Shown here: positions 25,377 through 33,662 of the stretch, piece after piece
Layout: each line of letters opens with the position of its first letter
Numbering within the stretch: the first letter of the stretch is position 1
Assembly (NCBI RefSeq): GCF_042682525.1
Contig: NZ_JBHUHP010000014.1
Location: forward strand, 62,001 to 126,000
Length of the DNA: 64,000 bases
Direction: 5' to 3'
DNA from: Blastococcus_B deserti
GTDB lineage: Bacteria > Actinomycetota > Actinomycetes > Mycobacteriales > Geodermatophilaceae
Program-made: the position numbers and the translations under genes
Notes under the pieces: generated by a model
Told to the model about the DNA's origin: nothing
The model's database searches: none
What the model saw: only the letters and a program-made list of their open reading frames with translations

Positions 25377-25674
25377 GAGGTTCCTCTCGTGTGTGCGGTG
25401 GCAGGTGCCAGGGCTCGGCACGCGGCCGGCTCCATCCCCTGGTGGGGGCCTCCCGGCATCCGCGCAGGCGGCGCGGACGGCTCGGGCACATCCGGCATCC
25501 TGGGAAGCCGGACCCCGGGCACCGTGCCATGTCGGTTCAGGGTCTTGCCACCCAGGGGTCCCCGGAACGCCCGCAGGCGAACCGTCAACCCCACCAGTAC
25601 CACCCGCGGAACGGCGGCGACCGGGCTGCGGACAGCCCAGGCGCCGACCGCACCGCGGGCGGCGGCCGGCCGCG
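25377..25674. other. Intergenic region upstream of HU
   Basis: About 300 nt without a supported gene. It must hold the promoter of the HU gene (minus strand) and the end of the DUF1059 gene's transcript. I see no repeat family or clear operator here. Confidence 0.5.
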
Positions 25675-25848
25675 TCAGGCGGGGACGATGCGGTCCCGGA
25701 CGGCCTGGACCAGCTCCGGGGTGATGTCGGTGACGCCGTGGTCGGCGGCGGCGTGGCCGGCGACCTGGCTGAAGATGCCGTCCTCGTCGGCGGCCGAGAA
25801 CCGGGCGCCGCAGCCGGGGATGACGTCCCCGCAGGCGAAGGTCTTCAT
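25675..25848 (-). CDS. DUF1059-family small protein
   Basis: 57 residues, too short for many gene finders. MKTFACGDVIPGCGARFSA, then D-E-D-G-I-F-S-Q-V-A-G-H-A-A-A-D-H-G and a final ITPELVQAVRDRI, match the DUF1059 family: two Cys in the CGxxxxGC segment and two His. AAGGAG stands eight bases before the ATG. A run of 15 GGT-type triplets begins 15 nt upstream of the start (25863-25908), so its length could affect expression. Function unknown. Confidence 0.85.
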   Translation of the reverse strand: MKTFACGDVIPGCGARFSAADEDGIFSQVAGHAAADHGVTDITPELVQAVRDRIVPA

Positions 25849-25862
25849 CGGTGCGCTCCTTG

Positions 25863-25908
25863 TGGTGGTGGTGGTGGTGGTGGTGGTGGTGGTGGTGGTG
25901 GTGGTGGT
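25863..25908. repeat. (TGG)15 trinucleotide microsatellite
   Basis: About 15 uninterrupted TGG units on the plus strand (CCA on the minus), lying directly upstream of the DUF1059 ribosome-binding site. It is not within a supported coding frame. Such pure runs are prone to slippage. Confidence 0.95.
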
Positions 25909-25963
25909 CGTGAGGGCGGGTGGTGCGTCCGGCCGCGCGTGGCGGCCGGGGTCCGTGGCCGGG

Positions 25964-27061
25964 TCAGCGGGTCGTCCGCGCCGCGGTCGCGAGGTCCTCG
26001 ATCCGCAGCAGTCCGACCACGTGGCCGGTCGGGTCGGTGCAGAGCACCGGGTCGAAGCGGACGGCGGGTGGCCGGGTCAGCGCGCGCTGGAGGGCGTCGG
26101 TCACGCCGGTGGACGGCTGCACCCGCAGGGAGACCGGCGCGGTGTAGACCTCCGCCGTCCGCGGGTCGCTCAGCAGCAGACCGGTCGGCTCGCCCAGCGG
26201 CCCGACCAGCACGGCCGGCGGGACGCCGGGCGTCGTCTCCCCCACGCCGCACCGGCGGACCGGGCGGACCAGGCTCGCCACGCTCTCGGTGAGCCGCGCG
26301 CGGGCCACCTGGCCGCGGACGAGCGCCGTGGTCCCGGCCGACAGCGGCGCGAAGGCGGGGGAGGGGCGGCCGAGCAGCCAGCCCTGGGCCAGGGGGACCC
26401 CCAGCCGGGTGAACGCGGCCAGTTCGGCGGCGGTCTCGATCCCCTCGGCGAGCAGCCAGGCGTCGATCCGGCCGGCGAACTCCCCGAGCATCTCGGCCAG
26501 CGCCGCCCGGACCGGGTCGGTGTCGGCGTCGCTCACCAGCGCCCGGTCGAGCTTCACGACCTGGGGCCGCAGCGCGGCGAGCTGCTGCAGCCCGGAGTAG
26601 CCGCTGCCGGCGTCGTCCAGCGCGATGAGAGCGCCCCGCCGGCGCAGCACCTCGGTCTGTCGGCGCAGCGCGGCCAGGTCGTCCACCGGGGTGTGCTCGG
26701 TCAGCTCGACGACGACGCGGTGGAGATCGGGGCGGGTGGCCAGCGCGTCCTGGACCGGCGCAGAACCGAGCAGGTGCGGGCTGACGTTGACGGTGAGGAA
26801 GGTGTCCGGCGGCAGCAGGGGGACGGCGGCCAGCGCCTTGTGGACGGCCAGGGCCTCCAGCTCCGCGGCGACACCGGCCTCGGCCGCAGCGGCGAACCAG
26901 ACGTCGGGCCCCGCGGTCCCGGGGAACCGGGCCAGCGCCTCGTAGCCGGCGACCGTGGCGCCGGCGAGGTCGACGATCGGCTGGAAGACCAGCGTGAGAT
27001 CATGGGGATCGGCGAGCAGCGGACGGCAGTCCGGGAGACGCGCCGTACGCGTGCCGAGCAT
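25964..27061 (-). CDS. EAL-domain cyclic-di-GMP phosphodiesterase with a C-terminal CBS-like part
   Basis: 365 residues from ATG 27061; a GTG at 27115 is possible. The EAL domain (~20-245) has E41-A-L in GYEALARF, then VNVSP, VVELTEH, LDDAGSGYSGL, VVKLD, AEGIET and AQGWLL, so the metal- and substrate-binding residues (E, N, E, DD, K, E, Q) are all present and hydrolysis of c-di-GMP to pGpG is expected. Residues ~260-365 look like a CBS-type sensor pair (VLCTDPTGHVVGLLRIEDLA). It lies divergent to a PP2C phosphatase. Confidence 0.9.
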   Translation of the reverse strand: MLGTRTARLPDCRPLLADPHDLTLVFQPIVDLAGATVAGYEALARFPGTAGPDVWFAAAAEAGVAAELEALAVHKALAAVPLLPPDTFLTVNVSPHLLGSAPVQDALATRPDLHRVVVELTEHTPVDDLAALRRQTEVLRRRGALIALDDAGSGYSGLQQLAALRPQVVKLDRALVSDADTDPVRAALAEMLGEFAGRIDAWLLAEGIETAAELAAFTRLGVPLAQGWLLGRPSPAFAPLSAGTTALVRGQVARARLTESVASLVRPVRRCGVGETTPGVPPAVLVGPLGEPTGLLLSDPRTAEVYTAPVSLRVQPSTGVTDALQRALTRPPAVRFDPVLCTDPTGHVVGLLRIEDLATAARTTR

Positions 27062-27234
27062 GGGACCCCATCGGCTCCCGGGGCCCCCGTCTTGACCAGG
27101 TGAGAGGGCCGTCACCCCGTCGGGGGAGACGGGCCACCGTCTCCGGATGACGGGCCCGGGGGGAGCACCGTGTCAGCATTACCCTCGACGAGCGCCCGCC
27201 CGGTTGCGCCGACGGAGAATGCGGAGGGGGTCGT

Positions 27235-29970
27235 GTGACCGTCCCGCAGGCAACCGGCGCCCCGGAGGACGACCCGCTCCGCGACCCCCACCGCATCGCG
27301 GCCGCGCGCCGCCTGTTCGTGGAGGTCTCGGGTCCCGCGGCGTTCGACCGGCTCTCGGCACTGGCCGCCCGCCTGCTCGGGGCCGGCCACGCGAAGGTCA
27401 CGCTGTTCACCGACCAGGACACCGTGGTGGGTGGCTACGGGCTGCCGCCCGGCGTGGTGGGTGGCCCGGCACTCCTGACCGGGGCGCTCTCGGCGATCAC
27501 CGTGCGGCAGGCCAGACCGCTGAAGGTGGCGTCGGCGCGCGACGACCCGCGGGTCGCCCAACTGCCGGCGGTCACCTCCGGGCAGGTCCAGTCCTACCTC
27601 GGGGCTCCACTGGTCGCCGATTCGGGACACGTCGTCGGAGTGCTGGCGGTCTACGACCCCGAGCCACGGGCGTGGTCGGACGACGAGGCCAAGCTGCTGG
27701 ACCAGCTCGGTGCCTCCGTGGTCGCCGAGCTCGAGCTCGCGGCGGCGCGGACGGCCATCGGGACGTCGCTGGCACGGCTCGACGTCGCACTGGAGGCGAG
27801 CTCGGTCGGCATCTGGGAGGTCGACCTCGTCCGCGAGGTCATCGACTGGGACGAGCGCTGCGCGGCGATCTTCGGGCTGGAGGGCTCGGTCACCGTCCCG
27901 ATGGACCGGCTGTTCGGCGAGCACGTGCACCCCGACGACCGTGCGCCGGCCGCGGCGGCCATGGAGGCCGCGATCGAGGCCCGGGCCCAGTACACCGTCG
28001 AGCTGCGCATCCTGCGGGCCGACGGCGAGGTTCGCTGGACGGTGTCCCGCGGCCGCGTGCTGGTGGGCGCGGACGGCGAGCCCGTACGCATCCTGGGCAC
28101 GGTCCTCGACGTCACCGACGCCCGCGCGGAGGCCGAGTCGCGGCTGTCGGCGGTGCAGCGCGCCGCGGCGATCGCGGAGGTCGCCGCCCAGGTCGCGCAC
28201 GCCACGCGGATCGAGGAGCTCGCCGACATCACACTCCGGGGCGCCGAGGTCCTCGGGGCGGACTCCGGCGGCGTCGCGGTCTTCGACCCGGCCGACGGGC
28301 AGCTGCGGGTCTACCTCGGCCGCAAGCTCAAGATCGTGGTCGAGGAGGAGACGCACGAGGAGGTGCCGGTCGAGGGCGTGGTCGTCGAGCTGGACGACTC
28401 CCTCCCCACCCAGTACACCGCCCGCACCGGCGAGCGGGTCCTCCTCGCGAGTGCGGGCGAGGCCGCCGCCCGCTTCCCCCGGATGGCGGAGATCACCGAG
28501 CGGCTCGGCGTGCACGCCCTCGCGTCCCTCCCGCTGCGGGTGGAGGGCCGGGTACTGGGCAGCTTCGTCGCAGTCTGGAGCACCGAGCACTCGTTCAGCG
28601 ACGAGGACGTCGAGCTGCTGGACGGGCTCACCGCCCAGATCGCGCTGAGCGTCTCCCGGCTGCGCGCCGACGCCGAGCGCGCCGCCGCCGTGACGGCGAT
28701 GGTCGAGGCCAACCGGCACCTCCAGCTGCTGGCCGACGCCGGCCGGATGCTGGCCGGCGCGCAGACCATCCGGCAGCAGCTGGACCGGCTCGCCTCGCTG
28801 GTCGTGCCCCCGCTCGGTGACTGGTGCTGGATCGTCTCGACCGACGACCAGGGGCGGCTGCACGAGATGGCCTCGGCTCATCGTGATCCGAAGCGTCGAC
28901 AGCAGGTGGAGGACTACGTCCGGCAGATGGTCGTCTCGGTGACCGACGACGGCGCGCCCCGGGTGGTCTTCCGCACCGGGAAGCCCCTCGTCATCCCCCG
29001 GCTGGAGCCGGCTCGCATCGTGCAGTCACTCGCCGACGAGACCGCGAGGGAAGCACTGGCGGCGCTCGCCCCGGCATCCGTGCTGGCCGTGCCCCTCGCC
29101 GCCCGTGGTCAGACACTCGGCGTCCTCTGCCTGCTGAACGGGGCCGACCGGGGGCCGCACACCCCCGGGGAGATCGAGACGGCGCTGGAGATCGGCCGGC
29201 GAGCGGGCTCGGCGCTGGACCAGGCCCGGCTCTTCAAGCAGCAGCGCGAGCTGGCCCACGCCCTGCAGCGGAGCATGCTCACCGACCCGCCGCGCATCCC
29301 CGGCTGCTCCATCGTGGTCCGGTACGTGCCCGCCGCGGAGGGCGCCGAGATCGGTGGCGACTGGTACGACGCCTTCGTGCAGCGTGGGGGCGACACCGTG
29401 CTGGCGATCGGCGACGTGGTCGGCCACGACACCCGGGCGGCAGCGGCCATGGGGCAGGTCCGGGGCCTCCTGCGCGGGATCAGCTACGCCAGCGGAGGCA
29501 CCCCGGCCGAGGTGCTCACCGAGGTGGACCGGGCCGTCGACGGCCTGGCCCTGGACACGATGGCCACCGCGCTGGTCGCGCGGCTCGAGCGCGTTCCCGA
29601 CGACGGGGTGCTGCTGCGCTGGTCCAACGCCGGCCACCCTCCGGCGCTGCTCATGGACGCCGACGGGCAGGTCACGGTGCTCGACGGCAAGCCCGCGGAC
29701 CTGCTGCTCGGGGTGTCGCCCGAGACGGTCCGCGAGGACCACGTCCAGCTGCTGCCCCGCGGCGCGACGCTGCTGCTCTACACCGACGGCCTGGTCGAGC
29801 GCCGCGACCGCGACATCGACGTCGGTACCGGAGAACTGGTCGCGGTGCTGCGGGAGTGCGTCGGCCTGTCCCTGGACGAGCTGTGCGACCGGCTGCTCGA
29901 GCGGTTGTTCCTGCCCGACGCCGAGGACGACGTCGCCGTGCTCGCCGTCCGCTGGCAGCCGGCGGACTGA
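27235..29970 (+). CDS. GAF-PAS-GAF-GAF PP2C-type (SpoIIE/RsbU) protein phosphatase
   Basis: 911 residues, GTG start. Domain order: GAF ~20-165, PAS with PAC ~183-300 (LDVALEASSVGIWEVDLV...VRWTVSRGRVL...GTVLDVTDA), GAF ~312-480, GAF ~495-665, PPM phosphatase ~690-908. The phosphatase carries GGDWYDAF (~707), IGDVVGHDTRAAAAMGQVRGLLRG and a final DDVAVLAVRW, with the metal-binding Asp residues present. These proteins dephosphorylate anti-sigma antagonists in partner-switching pathways that control general-stress sigma factors. No antagonist or kinase gene is next to it. Confidence 0.92.
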   Translation: MTVPQATGAPEDDPLRDPHRIAAARRLFVEVSGPAAFDRLSALAARLLGAGHAKVTLFTDQDTVVGGYGLPPGVVGGPALLTGALSAITVRQARPLKVASARDDPRVAQLPAVTSGQVQSYLGAPLVADSGHVVGVLAVYDPEPRAWSDDEAKLLDQLGASVVAELELAAARTAIGTSLARLDVALEASSVGIWEVDLVREVIDWDERCAAIFGLEGSVTVPMDRLFGEHVHPDDRAPAAAAMEAAIEARAQYTVELRILRADGEVRWTVSRGRVLVGADGEPVRILGTVLDVTDARAEAESRLSAVQRAAAIAEVAAQVAHATRIEELADITLRGAEVLGADSGGVAVFDPADGQLRVYLGRKLKIVVEEETHEEVPVEGVVVELDDSLPTQYTARTGERVLLASAGEAAARFPRMAEITERLGVHALASLPLRVEGRVLGSFVAVWSTEHSFSDEDVELLDGLTAQIALSVSRLRADAERAAAVTAMVEANRHLQLLADAGRMLAGAQTIRQQLDRLASLVVPPLGDWCWIVSTDDQGRLHEMASAHRDPKRRQQVEDYVRQMVVSVTDDGAPRVVFRTGKPLVIPRLEPARIVQSLADETAREALAALAPASVLAVPLAARGQTLGVLCLLNGADRGPHTPGEIETALEIGRRAGSALDQARLFKQQRELAHALQRSMLTDPPRIPGCSIVVRYVPAAEGAEIGGDWYDAFVQRGGDTVLAIGDVVGHDTRAAAAMGQVRGLLRGISYASGGTPAEVLTEVDRAVDGLALDTMATALVARLERVPDDGVLLRWSNAGHPPALLMDADGQVTVLDGKPADLLLGVSPETVREDHVQLLPRGATLLLYTDGLVERRDRDIDVGTGELVAVLRECVGLSLDELCDRLLERLFLPDAEDDVAVLAVRWQPAD

Positions 29971-29983
29971 CCGACCTCCCCGG

Positions 29984-30679
29984 TCAGCCGAGCTGGTCCC
30001 GCCGGCGACGGCGCCCGAGCCGGTCGCGGGCGCGCTCGGGCAGGTCGACGGCGACCGGCGCCTCCCATCCCCGCCACACCGACAGGACGCGGAGCGCGGC
30101 GACCAGCACGATGACCGACGCGGCCACCGGCAGCGGGTCCAGGCCCAGCGGGCCCGCCAGCACCGCCAGCACCGACGCCCCAATCATGGCCGCGACGGCG
30201 TTGTACGGCCCGGGTTGCACGATGTCGGCCCGCTGGGCGAGCAGCACGTCCCGGATCACCGCACCGCCGACCGCCGTCGCCGTCCCGATGAACACCACCG
30301 AGGCGCTGGGGAGGCCGGCGAGCTGCGCCTTCTGCGCGCCGATGACGGTGAAGAAGCCGAGCGTCACGGCGTCCAGGACGACCAGCAGCCCGGTCAGCCG
30401 GGACAACCAGCCGGAGAAGAAGAACGTGACCGCGGCGGTGATGGAGACCGTGGGCAGGTAGGCCGGGTTGGTCATGGCCACCGGCGGGACGTCGCCGAGC
30501 AGCACGTCGCGGATGAGTCCACCGCCGAGTCCGCCGCTGACGGCCAGCAGCAGGACCCCGGAGACGGCGAAGCCCTCGCGGGCGGCGAGCAGTCCGCCGG
30601 TCAGGGCGCCGATGACGATGGCGGCGAGGTCGACCGCGGCCGGAACCCGCAGCCCCTCGGCCGCGGCCAGGATCTCCAC
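29984..30679 (-). CDS. TRIC-type trimeric intracellular cation channel family membrane protein (UPF0126)
   Basis: 231 residues with about seven membrane helices. Two copies of the family repeat are visible: GLGGGLIRDVLLGDVPPVAM (~47-66) and AVGGAVIRDVLLAQRADIV (~133-151), each with the G-G-x-I-R-D motif. Prokaryotic TRIC homologues form trimeric monovalent-cation channels in the inner membrane. The C-terminus is a short basic cytoplasmic tail. It is convergent to the PP2C gene (13 nt between stops). Confidence 0.9.
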   Translation of the reverse strand: MEILAAAEGLRVPAAVDLAAIVIGALTGGLLAAREGFAVSGVLLLAVSGGLGGGLIRDVLLGDVPPVAMTNPAYLPTVSITAAVTFFFSGWLSRLTGLLVVLDAVTLGFFTVIGAQKAQLAGLPSASVVFIGTATAVGGAVIRDVLLAQRADIVQPGPYNAVAAMIGASVLAVLAGPLGLDPLPVAASVIVLVAALRVLSVWRGWEAPVAVDLPERARDRLGRRRRRDQLG

Positions 30680-30737
30680 GGGCGCTGATTCTCCCGGGGC
30701 TGTCCGGGAGTCCGTCCGGAGGGTACGTGCCGCAGGA

Positions 30738-30771
30738 TCTGCCTCTGCCCACCGTCGTGGGCAGAGGCAGA
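30738..30771. repeat. Family D perfect hairpin, copy 2
   Basis: TCTGCCTCTGCCCAC (30738-30752), loop CGTC, GTGGGCAGAGGCAGA (30757-30771): a 15-bp perfect stem, with outer CCGCAG/CTGCGG able to extend it. It lies between the acyl-CoA oxidase stop and the TRIC start. Sequence identity to copy 1 at 12495 goes beyond what an independent terminator would need. Confidence 0.85.
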
Positions 30772-30803
30772 CTGCGGACGAGGGCGTAACGCCGGCGCGG
30801 CGC

Positions 30804-32855
30804 TCACTGAGCGGGGGCGACCTCCAGGGCGGTCGCGGTGCCCTCGGGGGTGCCCTGGCCGGCAGCGGCCCTGAGCTCGGCGTCGCGGGAGGCCATGGCC
30901 TCCTGGCGGTCGGCCTCCTCCTCGAGGATCCGCGTGGCCTTCCAGTCGGCCGGGATGCCGAAGGCCTCGACCAGCGTGACCATGTGCGGCCGCAGGTCCT
31001 TGAGCAGGTGGTTCACCGTGCTGGTCAGCAGCTTGGCGCGGGCCGCGGTCAGCCGGCCGTGCTCGAGGAACCACGCCTTGTCGGCCTCGATGGTCGACAG
31101 CGCGTACAGGTGGCAGAGGGTGTCGAGCAACTGCCGGGCGGCGGGGTCGGTCGTCCGGTCCACGCCCGCGACGAACGCCTCGAGCACGATCCGGTCGATG
31201 TGCGTCTGCGCCGTCTTGAGCACGTGGTCCTGGACGTCGTTGAACATGTCGAACGGCGCCATCCCGTCCGTGGTCGCGTTCTTCCGCAGCCGCCGGATCG
31301 CGCCCTCCAACGCGTGCTTCTCGCGGAACTCGAACATCTTCAGCTGCCACCCGCGGTCCAGCAGCGGCACGTCGTCGTCCCGGCCGGGGACGGCGTCGAC
31401 GAGCCGCTGGATCAGCGCGCGTGCCGCCGTCCGCTCGAGCACCGTCTCGCGGACCATGTCGGCGATGAAGCCGATCCGGCCCCACCCGTCCAGGGAGCCG
31501 AAGGTGTCGCGGTAGCCGGTCAGCAGGCCCTTCGCCACCAGCTGGAGCAGGACGGTGTTGTCGCCCTCGAACGTGGTGAAGACGTCGGTGTCGGCCTTGA
31601 GGTGCGGCAGCCGGTTCTCCTGCAGGTAGCCCGCACCTCCGCAGGCCTCGCGGCACATCTGGATGGTCCGGGTGGCGTGCCAGGTCTGGGCGACCTTCAG
31701 CCCGGCGGCCCGCGACTCGAGTTCCCGCTGCGCCCGCTCGTCGATCTCCTGGCCGTGTACGTGGACCGCGGTCTGGACGTCGTGCATGGTCTCGACCAGC
31801 TCGCCCTGCGCGAAGTGCAGGGCGTAGGTCCTGGCCAGCGCCGGGAGGAGTTTGCGCTGGTGCACCAGGTAGTCGTTGATGACGATCTCGCGGTCCTCGC
31901 CCGGGGCGGCGAACTGCCGGCGCACGTCGCCGTAGCGGACGGCGATGTCGAGCGCGAGCTTGGTGGCCGAGCCGGCCGAGCCGCCGACGCTGACCCGGCC
32001 GCGCACGAGCGTGCCGAGCATGGTGAAGAAGCGCCGGGTCTCGTTCTCGATGGAGGAGGTGTACGTGCCGTCCTCGGCGACCTGGCCGTAGCGGTCGAGC
32101 AGCATGTCGCGCGGAACCTGGACGTGGTCGAAGGACAGCCGGCCGTTGTCGACCCCGTTGAGGCCGGCCTTCGGGCCGTCGTCCCCGATCGTGACGCCGG
32201 GCATCGGGTCGCCGTTCTCGTCCCGGATCGGCACCAGCCAGGCGTGCACCCCGTGGTTGACGCCCCGGGTGATCAGCTGGGCGAAGACGACCGCCATCCG
32301 GCCGTCCTTGGCCGCGTTGCCGATGTAGTCCTTGCGGGCGGCCTCGTGCGGGGTGTGCAGGTCGAAGCACTGCGTGTCGGGGTCGTAGGTGCACGTCGTC
32401 CGCAGCTGCTGCACGTCGGAGCCGTGGCCGGTCTCGGTCATGGCGAAGCAGCCGGGCAGGTCGAAGCACACGAGGTCGCGCAGGTACGCGTCGTGCTGGC
32501 GCTTGCTCCCGAGCAGCTGCAGGGCGCCACCGAACAGGCCCCACTGCACCCCGGCCTTGACCATGAGCGACAGGTCGACGTAGGCGAGCATCTCGATGGA
32601 GGTCACCGAGCCGCCGGCGTCGTCCTCGCCGCCGTACTCCTTCGGGAAACCGGAGCCGACCCGGCCGGACTCGGCCAGCTTCTTCGCCGCGCGCGTCACC
32701 CGGTCGCGGGCCGACTGCACCGACTCGCCGTAGACGGGCAGGAAGTCGGGGTCGTGGAGGTTCTCGCGGGCGTCGCGGCGCACGTGCGCCCAGCGGCCGT
32801 CGAGGACGTCCCGGAGGGCCTTCGGGTCGACCGAGGCGGGCTGGCTGGTGGTCAC
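30804..32855 (-). CDS. Acyl-CoA oxidase/dehydrogenase family flavoenzyme
   Basis: 683 residues, much longer than ordinary acyl-CoA dehydrogenases (~390) and in the acyl-CoA oxidase range. GCFAMTETGHGSDVQQLRTTCTYD is the oxidase-type FAD-binding motif, REACGGAGYLQENRLP and TTFEGDNTVLLQLVAKGLL the second, and an ACOX C-terminal helical domain (~480-650) follows. It should introduce the first double bond in fatty-acyl-CoA breakdown. The GTG start overlaps the tetR stop (GTGA), so regulator and enzyme are co-translated. It occupies the place of fadE5 in the M. tuberculosis Rv0241c-Rv0244c cluster. Confidence 0.9.
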   Translation of the reverse strand: MTTSQPASVDPKALRDVLDGRWAHVRRDARENLHDPDFLPVYGESVQSARDRVTRAAKKLAESGRVGSGFPKEYGGEDDAGGSVTSIEMLAYVDLSLMVKAGVQWGLFGGALQLLGSKRQHDAYLRDLVCFDLPGCFAMTETGHGSDVQQLRTTCTYDPDTQCFDLHTPHEAARKDYIGNAAKDGRMAVVFAQLITRGVNHGVHAWLVPIRDENGDPMPGVTIGDDGPKAGLNGVDNGRLSFDHVQVPRDMLLDRYGQVAEDGTYTSSIENETRRFFTMLGTLVRGRVSVGGSAGSATKLALDIAVRYGDVRRQFAAPGEDREIVINDYLVHQRKLLPALARTYALHFAQGELVETMHDVQTAVHVHGQEIDERAQRELESRAAGLKVAQTWHATRTIQMCREACGGAGYLQENRLPHLKADTDVFTTFEGDNTVLLQLVAKGLLTGYRDTFGSLDGWGRIGFIADMVRETVLERTAARALIQRLVDAVPGRDDDVPLLDRGWQLKMFEFREKHALEGAIRRLRKNATTDGMAPFDMFNDVQDHVLKTAQTHIDRIVLEAFVAGVDRTTDPAARQLLDTLCHLYALSTIEADKAWFLEHGRLTAARAKLLTSTVNHLLKDLRPHMVTLVEAFGIPADWKATRILEEEADRQEAMASRDAELRAAAGQGTPEGTATALEVAPAQ

Positions 32856-33598
32856 GGTTCCTCCTTGCGCGGGGATGCCGGGGTCACGACGCCGGACAGG
32901 CCGGCCCAGGCGAGGTCGGTCAGGTGGGCAGCAAGATCACGGCGGATCATGGGGCGGTCGGCCTGCAGCCACCAGTCGGCGGCCGCGCGCACCAGCCCGA
33001 CCAGGCCGTGCCCCCAGGGCTGGGCGGCGGCCGGATCGCGTCCGGCCTGGTCCAGGGCGACGGCGACCAGGGCCGCGGCCTGCTCGCCGACGAGGTCGGA
33101 CAGGTTCGTGATGGGGTCGGCGTCGACCGGGCGGTCGAGCACCTGCTGGTGGACGACGAACCGGTACAGCTCGGGGTCGGCCTCCAGGAAGGCCAGGTAG
33201 GTCTCGATCGCCGCGGCCACCATCTGCCGCGGCTCGGTGCCGCTCTCCATGGCCGCGCGCAGCTCGGTCAGCAGACGGTCGGCCACCCGCGCGCAGACGG
33301 CGACGTAGAGCTCGCTGCGGTCGGCGAAGTGCCGGTAGACGACGGTCTTGCTCGTGCCGGCCTCGGCGGCGATCTCGTCCATGCCGACCCCGGCGCCGTG
33401 CTTGCCGATCGCGGCGAGCGTCGCGTCGACCAGCTGACGGCGGCGGGTGGCGCGGTGCTCGTCCCAGCGGGAGTCGCGCCGGTCGCGGGCGCGCCGGCCC
33501 GTCGGCTCACCCGGGCCGGCGTCCCGCCTCGGGTCGCGCTGGTCGCGGGCATGCGCGATCTTGTCGAGCGACGAGCGTGTCACCGCCTCGGGTTTCAT
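32852..33598 (-). CDS. TetR-family regulator of the adjacent fatty-acid genes
   Basis: 248 residues. An unusual basic, Arg/Asp-rich N-terminal stretch (~1-50) precedes a TetR helix-turn-helix (VDATLAAIGKHGAGVGMDEIAAEAGTSKTVVYRHFADRSELY, ~57-100) and a helical ligand domain. A leaderless start is likely: TACCGT (complement of 33606-33611) lies seven bases before the ATG and is itself inside the palindromic operator. It is co-transcribed with the acyl-CoA oxidase and divergent from the thiolase, so it probably represses both directions until an acyl-CoA is bound. Confidence 0.9.
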   Translation of the reverse strand: MKPEAVTRSSLDKIAHARDQRDPRRDAGPGEPTGRRARDRRDSRWDEHRATRRRQLVDATLAAIGKHGAGVGMDEIAAEAGTSKTVVYRHFADRSELYVAVCARVADRLLTELRAAMESGTEPRQMVAAAIETYLAFLEADPELYRFVVHQQVLDRPVDADPITNLSDLVGEQAAALVAVALDQAGRDPAAAQPWGHGLVGLVRAAADWWLQADRPMIRRDLAAHLTDLAWAGLSGVVTPASPRKEEP

Positions 33599-33606
33599 GA
33601 CACCGA

Positions 33607-33630
33607 CGGTACCTGATACTGTTGGTACCG
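33607..33630. promoter_or_regulatory. Palindromic operator between tetR and the thiolase gene
   Basis: CGGTACC (33607-33613), ten bases, GGTACCG (33624-33630): a perfect 7-bp inverted repeat. The spacer contains GATACT (33615-33620), a good -10 for the plus-strand thiolase, and the left arm contains the -10 of tetR. A bound dimer would block both promoters. Confidence 0.75.
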
Positions 33631-33662
33631 AGCAAAGCGAACCCACCCCTACGGAGGGCTCC

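Noticed and set aside
25391..27103. Plus-strand frame containing a poly-valine run
   Set aside because: The run is the TGG microsatellite read in a shadow frame opposite the EAL gene.
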